Below, piece by piece: positions 1-6,218 of a stretch of 9,687 nucleotides of DNA (position 1 is its first letter; the number at the start of each line of letters is the position of its first letter). Source of the DNA: Nostocaceae cyanobacterium CSSed10_463m (GTDB taxonomy: Bacteria; Cyanobacteriota; Cyanobacteriia; Cyanobacteriales; Nostocaceae); the NCBI GenBank assembly GCA_003556955.1, contig PWQB01000119.1:1-9687 (forward strand), read 5' to 3'. The notes beneath the pieces are model-generated. The model had not been told where the DNA came from and did not search any database. It worked only from the letters and a program-made list of their open reading frames with translations. A program made the translations under genes and the position numbers.

Positions 1-150
1 TTTACCCCGTGCTTGGTAACGGGAAACAGAACAACCAGGTGGCGCAAGTTCTCCTCCCGCTTGAATTTGTTGAATCATCAATTGCAAAGTCGCAATCGCT
101 TGTTGTAACAGTTCCGCTCTGCCCATGAGATCATCTTCTTTTGTGGACAT
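1..150 (-). CDS. Unrecognised protein, N-terminal part only
   Basis: An ATG at 148-150 opens a frame that stays open for 50 codons to the window edge, so only the N-terminus is visible. It begins MSTKEDDLMGRAELLQQA and continues as an amphipathic, Gln-rich, probably helical stretch to about residue 32. Then comes a turn-rich segment with Gly-Gly, Pro-Pro and a Cys, followed by a basic patch (RYQARGK). I do not recognise a named family. The start lies inside the 3' end of the restriction-enzyme remnant (20-base overlap, different frame), and no Shine-Dalgarno is visible. The overlap may be a deletion junction that brought this gene next to the remnant rather than a native operon. Function unknown. 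Confidence 0.5.
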   Translation of the reverse strand, partial: MSTKEDDLMGRAELLQQAIATLQLMIQQIQAGGELAPPGCSVSRYQARGK

Positions 151-478
151 AATCAATTAACCGAACAGTATTGGGTACATAATCACTTTCAAAGGAAAAG
201 AATAAATTTGAAGAAAGAGGAGAAGTTCCTAATATTTCACTCACATCTATTTCTTGATGCTTGATTCTTAATTGTTCGTCCAATGTTAAATAATTAAGCT
301 TTAACCCTTGACCATACATATAACAAGCTAATGAGACAGGAAAAGAATTATTAAATTGATTTTTACCCCAGCTTTCCCTTTGAGAAAAATCTCTATTAGA
401 ATGATTTAAACCAAACAAACTGGCTGTTATTTTTTGTGGGTTCATGAGATTTATTTTAACAATGTTATCAGATGACAA
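131..478 (-). pseudogene. HindVP/HgiDI-type restriction endonuclease, N-terminal remnant
   Basis: The frame encodes about 115 residues. The block SLFGLNHSNRDF, then WGKNQFNNSFPVSLACYMY, then GTSPLSSNLFFSFESDY resembles the N-terminus of type II endonucleases of the HindVP/HgiDI family (GRCGYC specificity in characterised members), recalled from memory. Those enzymes are roughly 350 residues, so about two thirds is missing. After ESDYVP the sequence departs from the family and stops at 131-133. The longest frame would start with TTG at 476-478; ATG at 443-445 (104 residues, MNPQKI...) is the more natural start. The frame stays open upstream to a TAA at 554-556 but without a further good start codon. 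No cognate methyltransferase lies in the window. Most likely an inactivated leftover of a restriction-modification system. Confidence 0.55.
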
Positions 479-563
479 TTTTAGGATAAATTGGTCAATG
501 AGACTTAGAGCTAATGGTTCATATAAACACCAATAATTCGTAAAAAGATATACTTATTAATCT

Positions 564-2336
564 ATGCTTACTACATACACAGCAGATATCTTAGTTGTAG
601 GTGGAGGAACGGGAGGCACAGCAGCAGCCATCCAAGCAGCGCGACGGGGAGCAAAAACTATCCTGGTGAGTGAATTTTCTTGGTTAGGGGGAATGCTCAC
701 CTCTGCTGGAGTGTCTGCACCTGATGGTAATGAATTAATGGCATTTCAAACCGGATTATGGGGCGCATTTTTACAAGAATTACGGCAACGTCAACCAGAA
801 GGATTAGATAATAGCTGGGTGAGCTTTTTTAGTTATGATCCCGGTGTGGGAGCCAAGATTTTTGCGGATTGGGTGCAGGAGTTAACAAATCTGCATTGGA
901 TTTCTGGACAAGTGCCTTTAGAAGTGTTGCAACAGGGTAATTGTGTAACTGGTGTGAGGTTTGCAGACTTCACAGTTACAGCCAAGATTATTCTCGATGC
1001 TACAGAATTAGGGGATTTATTGGCTTTGGGGGAAATACCTCACCGTTGGGGATGGGAATTGCAATCTGAGTTTGGAGAACAAAGCGCCCCGCAAGATTTT
1101 AATCGTCTCACACAAAGTTATCCCGTGCAAGCCCCAACTTGGGTAGTGGTGATGCAAGATTTTGGTGTAGATGTGGCTCCGGAAATTCCACCTGCGCCTA
1201 ATTATGATCCGAGTCTGTTTGCAGGTGCATGGGATAACTATGGGGCTGAGAAATTCTTGAACTATGGACGTTTACCAGGGGGTCGATTTATGATTAATTG
1301 GCCGATTTGTGGTAACGATTATGGCGAAGGTGTAGGGCGATTAATAGAGTCAGAAGCAGCCAAACAAGAATTTTTGCAAGAATCAAGCTGGCATAGCCAA
1401 AATTTTGCCCATTACATCCAAAATAACTTGGGTAGACGCTATGGTTTAGCTGAGTCAGTTTTCCCCTGTCAATCTAGTGCTTTTGCATTGCATCCTTACT
1501 ACCGTGAAAGTCGCCGCTTGGTGGGACTAACTACGGTGCGAGAACAGGATATTTTGCCAATGGCTGGGGGTAGGGTCGCATCTTTGTTTCCCGATGCGAT
1601 CGCTGTGGGCAACTATGCCAATGATCATCATTATCCTGGGTTCGACTTGCCACTGCAACCGAAATCAATGCGTTGGGGGGGACGTTGGACTGGTACACCC
1701 TTTACTATTCCCTACCGTTCCCTAATTCCGGCGGAAACAGATGGTTTTTTAGTTTGTGAAAAAAATATTTCGGTATCTCATATTGCTAATGGTGCAACCA
1801 GATTACAACCTGTGGTTATGGGTATCGGTCAAGCGGCGGGAATGGCGGCGGCTATGTGCGTTGAGTTGAACTGTCAGCCGAGGGATTTAGCTGTGAGGCA
1901 ACTACAAAATGCGTTGTTAAAATCTGTACCAGATCCGGCAATGCTTGTACCTTTATTTAATTTAGATATATCAACCCAAAATCCGGAATGGCTAAATTGG
2001 CAGGTGTATTACTTAAATAACCCGCAAGCTTATCCATCAAATGGCAATTATCCTGGCTCATCGCTCAATACGTGTAATCACTTAAAAGAATGTCAAGTAT
2101 TAACACGCAAAAGTGATTGTTTTACAGGGATTTTCCGGCGGATAAATCAGCAAGATTACTGTTTCACCATCACTGCGCCAGCGCTCTTTGATGGTCAAAC
2201 TTGGCAGCTTGTGACTTTGCGATCGCATACACAAGAGCAACTAGAAGCAGCAGTGGATGAGCAATTGCTGACTATTTGGGGTCACTTAAATTATGCTGGT
2301 CACTGGTTATTGGCTGAAAATATTGCTGTAGCGTGA
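564..2336 (+). CDS. FAD-dependent oxidoreductase (FAD_oxidored-type)
   Basis: A 590-residue flavoprotein. The N-terminus has a textbook dinucleotide-binding fold: strand ADILVVGGGTGG with Gly13-Gly18, helix AAAIQAARRGA, then strand TILVSE ending in Glu37, the residue that normally holds the FAD ribose. A second FAD contact is seen at about residues 405-435 (GATRLQPVVMGIGQAAGMAA). The DATELGD block near residue 145 is typical of the FAD_oxidored group (PF12831-like). There is no signal peptide, so it is probably cytoplasmic. The substrate cannot be told; many relatives are called only 'FAD-dependent oxidoreductase'. The start is the first ATG of the frame; no Shine-Dalgarno is visible, but a TATACT hexamer at 549-554 could be a -10 box giving a very short leader. 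The gene stands alone, divergent from the restriction remnant, and its stop is only 16 bases before the NtcA-type box of patX. Confidence 0.85.
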   Translation: MLTTYTADILVVGGGTGGTAAAIQAARRGAKTILVSEFSWLGGMLTSAGVSAPDGNELMAFQTGLWGAFLQELRQRQPEGLDNSWVSFFSYDPGVGAKIFADWVQELTNLHWISGQVPLEVLQQGNCVTGVRFADFTVTAKIILDATELGDLLALGEIPHRWGWELQSEFGEQSAPQDFNRLTQSYPVQAPTWVVVMQDFGVDVAPEIPPAPNYDPSLFAGAWDNYGAEKFLNYGRLPGGRFMINWPICGNDYGEGVGRLIESEAAKQEFLQESSWHSQNFAHYIQNNLGRRYGLAESVFPCQSSAFALHPYYRESRRLVGLTTVREQDILPMAGGRVASLFPDAIAVGNYANDHHYPGFDLPLQPKSMRWGGRWTGTPFTIPYRSLIPAETDGFLVCEKNISVSHIANGATRLQPVVMGIGQAAGMAAAMCVELNCQPRDLAVRQLQNALLKSVPDPAMLVPLFNLDISTQNPEWLNWQVYYLNNPQAYPSNGNYPGSSLNTCNHLKECQVLTRKSDCFTGIFRRINQQDYCFTITAPALFDGQTWQLVTLRSHTQEQLEAAVDEQLLTIWGHLNYAGHWLLAENIAVA

Positions 2337-2352
2337 AAGTAATTTTTTTTCA

Positions 2353-2366
2353 GTAAAAAACACTAC
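2353..2366 (+). promoter_or_regulatory. NtcA-type binding site
   Basis: A perfect match to the NtcA palindrome GTA-N8-TAC (GTA at 2353-2355, TAC at 2364-2366). NtcA is the cyanobacterial global nitrogen regulator and responds to 2-oxoglutarate. The site's centre is 24 bases upstream of the centre of the TCCGGA element and about 58 bases upstream of the inferred transcription start, an upstream (class I-like) position. A class II reading is also possible, with TATAGA (2387-2392) as -10, though the 20-base gap is slightly short. Confidence 0.55.
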
Positions 2367-2380
2367 TTTTTGATCATTTT

Positions 2381-2412
2381 TCCGGATATAGAACTAAAAG
2401 ATCCGTAGCAAT
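2381..2412 (+). promoter_or_regulatory. patX promoter with DIF1 (TCCGGA) element
   Basis: TCCGGA at 2381-2386 matches the DIF1 motif, which in Anabaena is found about 35 bases upstream of transcription starts induced early in heterocyst differentiation and is associated with patX genes. A plausible -10 (TAGCAAT, 2406-2412) follows, putting the transcription start near 2418-2420 and leaving a leader of about 25 bases before the patX ATG. The motif is seen directly; the start site is inferred. Confidence 0.6.
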
Positions 2413-2443
2413 AGATAAGAGAGTTCTAAAATAAACATCTGTT

Positions 2444-2677
2444 ATGCGAGCTACGATTTCACTTTTAGTTTCGAGTTTGGTTTTCAGTTCCTTAGCTTTT
2501 AACTGCCCAGCAAAGGTAAATCGCTTATCACAGATGTTGCTATCTTCTTCTGGTTCGCAACACGTACACTCAGATTTATCTCTGTATCAAGCACAACTTA
2601 GCGAGTCAGACAGTCCCAGGCTACATCGGGGTAGTGGACGAATCAACGTTATGAATAGGTCTAGCAGTAATGCTTAA
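2444..2677 (+). CDS. patX: PatX-like heterocyst inhibitor precursor (RGSGR)
   Basis: A 77-residue precursor. Residues 1-23 form a signal peptide (basic MR, hydrophobic core ISLLVSSLVFSSLAF, possible cleavage after Ala23). A Ser-rich, poorly conserved middle follows, then the pentapeptide RGSGR at residues 62-66 (2627-2641), preceded by His61 and followed by an 11-residue tail. RGSGR is the active peptide of PatS and occurs in HetN. It binds the differentiation activator HetR and stops HetR binding DNA. PatX proteins are defined by a signal sequence plus HRG(S/T)GR near the C-terminus, which fits here; PatS is much shorter and HetN is a ketoreductase. The upstream NtcA box and TCCGGA element agree with induction during nitrogen step-down. 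Expected role: an exported, processed peptide that keeps neighbouring vegetative cells from becoming heterocysts. No strong Shine-Dalgarno; AAGAGAG at 2417-2423 is too distant. Confidence 0.8.
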   Translation: MRATISLLVSSLVFSSLAFNCPAKVNRLSQMLLSSSGSQHVHSDLSLYQAQLSESDSPRLHRGSGRINVMNRSSSNA

Positions 2678-2984
2678 CCTGAAGTAAGGCAATGTTTTCC
2701 TGTAGTGTTGTTTGTCTAATCAGTGGGTGTCTAATTGTTAGGGACTCAATTACCGCCTCTCTAGCAGAAACATATAGCAAAAGTCTGTGAATTAGTTTTG
2801 GACTTTTGTCATGTCCTCAGCGCCCTGTCCGTTACCATAACAATAAAAATATTCACGGTACGTCATGGGACAATAAAAACTGTTGCATCCCTCAACGCAT
2901 TAAATTTGAATTATCAGGCGATGGCTGACCGGCCTTCGATACGCGCATACCTCATGCAATCATGTGATGAAACGCTTATATAAA
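2678..2984. other. Gene-free spacer between patX and gnd
   Basis: About 300 bases without a supported gene. Two short open frames exist (2798-2983 and 2964-3146, plus strand), but neither has a ribosome site or a recognisable product, and the second runs into gnd. There is a short direct repeat, GTCTAAT, at 2714-2720 and 2729-2735. I see no tRNA, riboswitch or insertion-sequence end. Confidence 0.5.
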
Positions 2985-2985
2985 G

Positions 2986-3016
2986 AGAGTGACTCTGAAA
3001 TCTTCAGAGTCACTTT
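2986..3016. terminator. Bidirectional terminator between patX and gnd
   Basis: A perfect 11-base inverted repeat, GTGACTCTGAA (2989-2999) and TTCAGAGTCAC (3003-3013), with a three-base loop, extended by A-T pairs on each side. On the plus strand the stem runs into CTTTTAAA; on the minus strand it runs into TCTCTTTATA. It lies 61 bases beyond the gnd stop, so its main job is probably ending gnd transcription while blocking read-through from the patX side. Confidence 0.75.
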
Positions 3017-3076
3017 TAAATATCTCACCGGAATACTTGCAACTTTAACAATCTGCCAATATTCAGGCGTGAAAGT

Positions 3077-4507
3077 TTACTTTTTACTTTCAGCAATGGG
3101 AACCCATTCAGTGTGGAATGTTCCTTCCTTGTCAAGACGCTTGTAAGTGTGTGCGCCAAAGTAATCCCGTTGGGCTTGAGTCAAGTTTTGGGGTAGGCGA
3201 TCGCGACGATAGCTGTCAAAATAATCCAAAGATGCACTAAAAGCAGGGACGGGAATACCCATTTTGGCTGCGGTCATAATTACTTCCCGCCAAGCAGCCT
3301 GTCTATCAAGAATAGTCTGCTTAAATTCGGGAGCTAATAGCAAGTTAGGCAAAGTGGGATTTTCGTTAAAAGCCTTCTTAATTTTATTCAAGAAGCCAGC
3401 CCGAATAATACAACCACCTTTCCAAATCCGCGCCATTTCGCTGAGATTCAAATTCCAGTTATAGGTTTTGGAAGCTGTAGACAACAGCGCCATACCTTGA
3501 GCATAAGAACAGATTTTGGAGCAATACAAAGCATCACGAACCTTGTTCACAAAGTCCTTGGTTTGTCCATCAAACTTAGCGCTGGGGCCTGTGAGACTCT
3601 TAGATGCTGCGACCCGTTCATCTTTAATAGAAGAGATAATCCGGGCATTAACTGCTGCGGTAATTGTGGGAATAGCCACACCCAATTCCAACGCAGTTTG
3701 TACAGTCCAACGTCCAGTTCCCTTTTGACCTGCTGCGTCAACAATTAACTCCACCAAGGGTTTTTTGGTGTCGGGGTCAACGTAGGGGAAAATATTAGAT
3801 GTAATCTCAATCAAAAATGAATTGAGTTCATCAGTAGTATTCCATTGAGTGAACACCTCATGCAGCTGAGTTGCATTTAAGCCACCGACATTTTTCAGCA
3901 AATCGTAGGCTTCTGCAATTAACTGCATATCACCGTACTCAATGCCATTGTGTACCATTTTCACATAGTGACCAGAACCACCAGGGCCAATATAGGTAAC
4001 ACAAGGGCCATCATCGACTTGAGCAGCAATTTTGTTGAAAATTGGTGACAAATACTCATAGGAACTGGGAGTACCACCAGGCATGAGAGAGGGGCCATTG
4101 AGAGCGCCTTCTTCACCGCCACTCACACCCATACCAATAAACCGGAGTCCTACAGGTTCTAATTCCTGAGTACGTCTTTCTGTATCTTCAAACCAAGAGT
4201 TACCACCGTCGATAATGATATCGCCTTCATCCAGCAAGGGTTTGAGTTGGGCAATCACCGCATCCACTGGCTTACCAGCTTGCACCATCACCAGAATTTT
4301 GCGGGGACGTTCCAATGATGCGACAAATTCCTCTAAGGTAAAGGCGGCTTTGACGTTCCTTCCTGGGGCGCGTTGCGCCATAAACGCATCCGTTTTTTCT
4401 CTGGAGCGGTTATAAACTGCAATTGGGAAGCCATTACGCTCAACGTTAAGCGCTATATTCTCGCCCATTACGGCTAATCCAATCACACCAAAGCTTTGTA
4501 GTGTCAT
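3077..4507 (-). CDS. gnd: 6-phosphogluconate dehydrogenase, decarboxylating
   Basis: A cytosolic enzyme of the oxidative pentose phosphate pathway: 6-phosphogluconate + NADP+ gives ribulose 5-phosphate + CO2 + NADPH. In cyanobacteria this pathway supplies reductant in the dark and in heterocysts. The 476 residues match the family length. Visible features: Rossmann loop GLAVMG (10-15); NRS at 33-35 for the NADP phosphate; GVSGGEEGA (127-135); the catalytic segment [13 protein letters not shown] (181-193) with Lys183, His186, Asn187 and Glu190; the signature [13 protein letters not shown] (255-267); and the C-terminal tail supplying Arg447 and His453 to the partner subunit's active site in the known dimer. 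All key residues are intact. Start is the ATG at 4505-4507; no clear Shine-Dalgarno. It is monocistronic here and ends at the terminator centred on 3001. Confidence 0.97.
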   Translation of the reverse strand: MTLQSFGVIGLAVMGENIALNVERNGFPIAVYNRSREKTDAFMAQRAPGRNVKAAFTLEEFVASLERPRKILVMVQAGKPVDAVIAQLKPLLDEGDIIIDGGNSWFEDTERRTQELEPVGLRFIGMGVSGGEEGALNGPSLMPGGTPSSYEYLSPIFNKIAAQVDDGPCVTYIGPGGSGHYVKMVHNGIEYGDMQLIAEAYDLLKNVGGLNATQLHEVFTQWNTTDELNSFLIEITSNIFPYVDPDTKKPLVELIVDAAGQKGTGRWTVQTALELGVAIPTITAAVNARIISSIKDERVAASKSLTGPSAKFDGQTKDFVNKVRDALYCSKICSYAQGMALLSTASKTYNWNLNLSEMARIWKGGCIIRAGFLNKIKKAFNENPTLPNLLLAPEFKQTILDRQAAWREVIMTAAKMGIPVPAFSASLDYFDSYRRDRLPQNLTQAQRDYFGAHTYKRLDKEGTFHTEWVPIAESKK

Positions 4508-4683
4508 AAATTATTTTTGGCTAACTCTTGCAGATCCTTTTATCTTTAGGGTAGACCGAGATTTTGGCTTCTCTCCTAAAGAAGACCTTAAGAGTTGAAT
4601 AAACTGCAAAAATTTACAATTAGCACAAAGAATTACTTGTGGCAACTTTATGGGGGTTCCAAGCCTCGACCAATAACGTCTTC

Positions 4684-4711
4684 CCTACCACCTAACCCCT
4701 ACACCCTATTC
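4684..4711. repeat. Short heptanucleotide repeat (CCTANNN x4)
   Basis: Four consecutive seven-base units, each beginning CCTA: CCTACCA, CCTAACC, CCTACAC, CCTATTC. Degenerate heptamer tracts of this sort (short tandemly repeated repetitive sequences) are known from heterocystous cyanobacterial intergenic DNA. It lies in the 299-base divergent spacer between gnd and ycf66. No function is inferred. Confidence 0.5.
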
Positions 4712-4740
4712 TTGACATTCTCTTTGCCCTTTGATATTTG
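4712..4740 (+). promoter_or_regulatory. Candidate sigma-70-type promoter for ycf66
   Basis: A perfect -35 box, TTGACA (4712-4717), is followed after 17 bases by TATTTG (4735-4740), a weak -10 box. The start would fall near 4747, about 115 bases before the preferred ycf66 start. The -35 is convincing, the -10 is not. Confidence 0.35.
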
Positions 4741-4843
4741 GTGCGGAAACTCTACCGCTAAAGGGTGAGTGAAAGGCTGCTTTTGGATTAAGCTAAATGA
4801 GCGATTATGTTGCAAAAATTGCAACAATTGCCAAATGATGCAG

Positions 4844-4850
4844 TAAGGAG
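4844..4850 (+). promoter_or_regulatory. Shine-Dalgarno that sets the ycf66 start
   Basis: TAAGGAG ends 10 bases before the ATG at 4861. The alternative in-frame ATG at 4807 has no such site. Together with the family's usual N-terminus (MLAYILA...), this favours 4861. Confidence 0.6.
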
Positions 4851-4860
4851 TAACCAAAAA

Positions 4861-5595
4861 ATGCTGGCATATATTCTAGCTTTTGTGGTCGGACTGGGTA
4901 GTTTAGCCATTTACATCGCAGCTTTCTTTTTTCCAGAAATACACCGTAAGCATGATTTTATCTGGAGTGGTGTAGGATTTTTCTATGCCTTAGTCTTATG
5001 GGTGTTTGCGCCCCGCATTTCTGGAGGTCTATTGCTCGGTCATCTGGCTAGTGTCGCTCTTTTGATTTGGTTTGGCTGGCAAACTCTTTCATTACGTCGC
5101 CAACTTACCCCGCAAACAGAACAAACCCCAGTACCTAGTCCTGAGAATATAAAAACGGGCATTCAGGAGCAAATGACTAAGTTATCGCTCCAGGAACGAC
5201 TGGCTCAGGTGCAACAAAGTCTGGGTAATCTGTTTAGAGGCGCGAAAAGCCAGACGCAACAGACCATAACTCAGAAAACGCCTGAATCTCCCAAAACAGA
5301 GGAAACAACCTCTGTACCCGTCCAGAAACCTGTAGTTGAGATTATTGATAAAACCACTCCCATCTCAGAACAAGTCACAGAGTTAAAAGTTGCTAGTACT
5401 GCAACTGAATCTCAAACTGAGGAAGTAACCCCACCCAATCCCCCACCGCCTGAAGTGGTAGCAGCAGCCCAAACCCCGTCTGAAACTGAAGAAAAAGAAC
5501 TGATTCCGGCTGAGGAAATTGCACCGGATGCTGCACTTGCTCCGCCAGCTGAATCGCCAGCAGAACAAATACCACCGAATAATCCCACTGGGTGA
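4861..5595 (+). CDS. ycf66: Ycf66 family membrane protein
   Basis: 244 residues from the preferred start (262 from the in-frame ATG at 4807). The N-terminus MLAYILAFVVGLGSLAIY, followed by AAFFFPEIHRKHDFIWSGVG, is the Ycf66 family signature known from cyanobacteria and some plastids; function unknown. Three hydrophobic helices are visible at about residues 3-24, 33-50 and 54-75, ending in a basic LRRQL stop. The rest, about 165 residues, is a low-complexity hydrophilic tail rich in Pro, Glu, Thr and Gln, probably disordered. A short helical segment (about 101-127, SLQERLAQVQQSLGNLF) interrupts it. I place it in a membrane with the tail in solution; side and membrane are not determinable. The tail shows several short antisense open frames, which are composition artefacts. 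It stands alone between spacers. Confidence 0.85.
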   Translation: MLAYILAFVVGLGSLAIYIAAFFFPEIHRKHDFIWSGVGFFYALVLWVFAPRISGGLLLGHLASVALLIWFGWQTLSLRRQLTPQTEQTPVPSPENIKTGIQEQMTKLSLQERLAQVQQSLGNLFRGAKSQTQQTITQKTPESPKTEETTSVPVQKPVVEIIDKTTPISEQVTELKVASTATESQTEEVTPPNPPPPEVVAAAQTPSETEEKELIPAEEIAPDAALAPPAESPAEQIPPNNPTG

Positions 5596-5662
5596 ATCTG
5601 AAGCAACACATTTTAAAACCGTTACCAGATAAGAATTTTAGGTTTTAACGTCACGCGAAAGT

Positions 5663-5692
5663 CTCCACCCTGAATGTCCTCATAGGGTGGGG
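5663..5692 (+). terminator. Stem-loop after ycf66, possible weak terminator
   Basis: CCACCCT (5665-5671) pairs with AGGGTGG (5684-5690), extended by one G-T and one C-G pair to nine base pairs, with a 12-base loop. It lies about 70 bases after the ycf66 stop. No T-tract follows on either strand, so it may be a transcript-stabilising hairpin rather than an intrinsic terminator. Confidence 0.3.
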
Positions 5693-5765
5693 ATGAATAG
5701 CGATTGAAAATTGTGGGTTCTTAGGCAAATTTAGCGTTTTCTCTGTGAATAGTTACTAAAATACT

Positions 5766-5771
5766 TATAAT
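5766..5771 (+). promoter_or_regulatory. Candidate -10 box for the EACC1-caspase operon
   Basis: A consensus TATAAT lies about 54 bases before the first start codon of the operon. No convincing -35 is seen at the expected distance (TGTGAA at 5743-5748). The region is AT-rich, so a chance match is possible. Confidence 0.35.
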
Positions 5772-5824
5772 AACCAATACAATCGTTTAAAACGTCTCTA
5801 ATTATATTTAAGCGTATACCGTAT

Positions 5825-6217
5825 ATGGTCATGATATCTAACTTTCTAATGACAATTTCTCTGACGGGTCTGGATTTAGATGATGAAGATTTACAAGCAG
5901 AAGTACAAAATTTACTACCCCAGTTAAGAGAAGTGGACGGGGTAGAAGATGCAGATTTAATTCCTGTAGAAAATGCACCCAAGAAAACTAAGGCTTTAGG
6001 TGGCTTTTTATTGGGGTTGTTAAATGCAGAAGTGAACCCCGCTAATATCAAAACTTTATTTCAATTTATGAGCGATCGCTTTGGCAACAAACCCATTAAG
6101 ATGGTGCTGAAAGCAGCTGATGGCAGAGAACTCAATTTAGAAGCCAGTAGTCGAGAAGAGTTTGAATTTGCTTGCCAAAAAGCTCAGGAATTTTTGAACA
6201 ATACATCAAATAGCTAA
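5825..6217 (+). CDS. EACC1-like adaptor protein of a caspase conflict operon
   Basis: A 130-residue acidic soluble protein. It shows ISLTGLDLDDEDLQAEVQNL, then a variable loop with KKTKALGGFLLGLL, then a helix (ANIKTLFQFMSDRF), then two strands (PIKMVLKAADGRELNLE) and a final helix. This order of strand, helix, a K/G-rich loop before a hydrophobic segment, helix, and terminal strands matches the 'effector-associated constant component' EACC1 family, proposed from comparative genomics as a fixed partner of caspase-, trypsin- or NTPase-type effectors in multicellular bacteria. The match is from memory of the pattern. The stop is one base before the caspase gene's ATG, so the two are very likely co-transcribed and translationally coupled. 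ATG at 5849 (MTISLTG...) is an alternative start that begins right at the conserved domain; no Shine-Dalgarno separates them. Predicted role: docking or control of the protease effector. Confidence 0.65.
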   Translation: MVMISNFLMTISLTGLDLDDEDLQAEVQNLLPQLREVDGVEDADLIPVENAPKKTKALGGFLLGLLNAEVNPANIKTLFQFMSDRFGNKPIKMVLKAADGRELNLEASSREEFEFACQKAQEFLNNTSNS

Positions 6218-6218
6218 T

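Noticed and set aside
2457..2509. Lipoprotein signal in PatX (Cys21)
   Set aside because: The residues before the Cys (AFN) do not fit a lipobox, which needs a small residue such as Ala, Gly or Ser at -1; a normal signal peptidase site near Ala23 fits better.
2798..3146. Two overlapping plus-strand open frames in the patX-gnd spacer
   Set aside because: No ribosome site and no recognisable domain. The second crosses the terminator hairpin and runs into the 3' end of gnd on the opposite strand.
4807..4860. Earlier ATG for ycf66
   Set aside because: No Shine-Dalgarno, and the added 18 residues precede the conserved family N-terminus; 4861 has TAAGGAG at the right distance. Not excluded, only less likely.
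5383..5611. Several minus-strand open frames opposite the ycf66 tail
   Set aside because: They arise from the biased Pro/Glu/Thr-rich coding sequence on the plus strand and encode low-complexity Gly/Phe/Ser products.
5741..5755. Possible NtcA site upstream of the caspase operon (GTGAATAGTTAC)
   Set aside because: The half-sites are six bases apart instead of eight and the first is GTG, so it does not meet the GTA-N8-TAC consensus.
5731..6051. Minus-strand open frame opposite the EACC1-like gene
   Set aside because: It is antisense to a frame with clear domain structure and operon coupling, and its product shows no conserved pattern.
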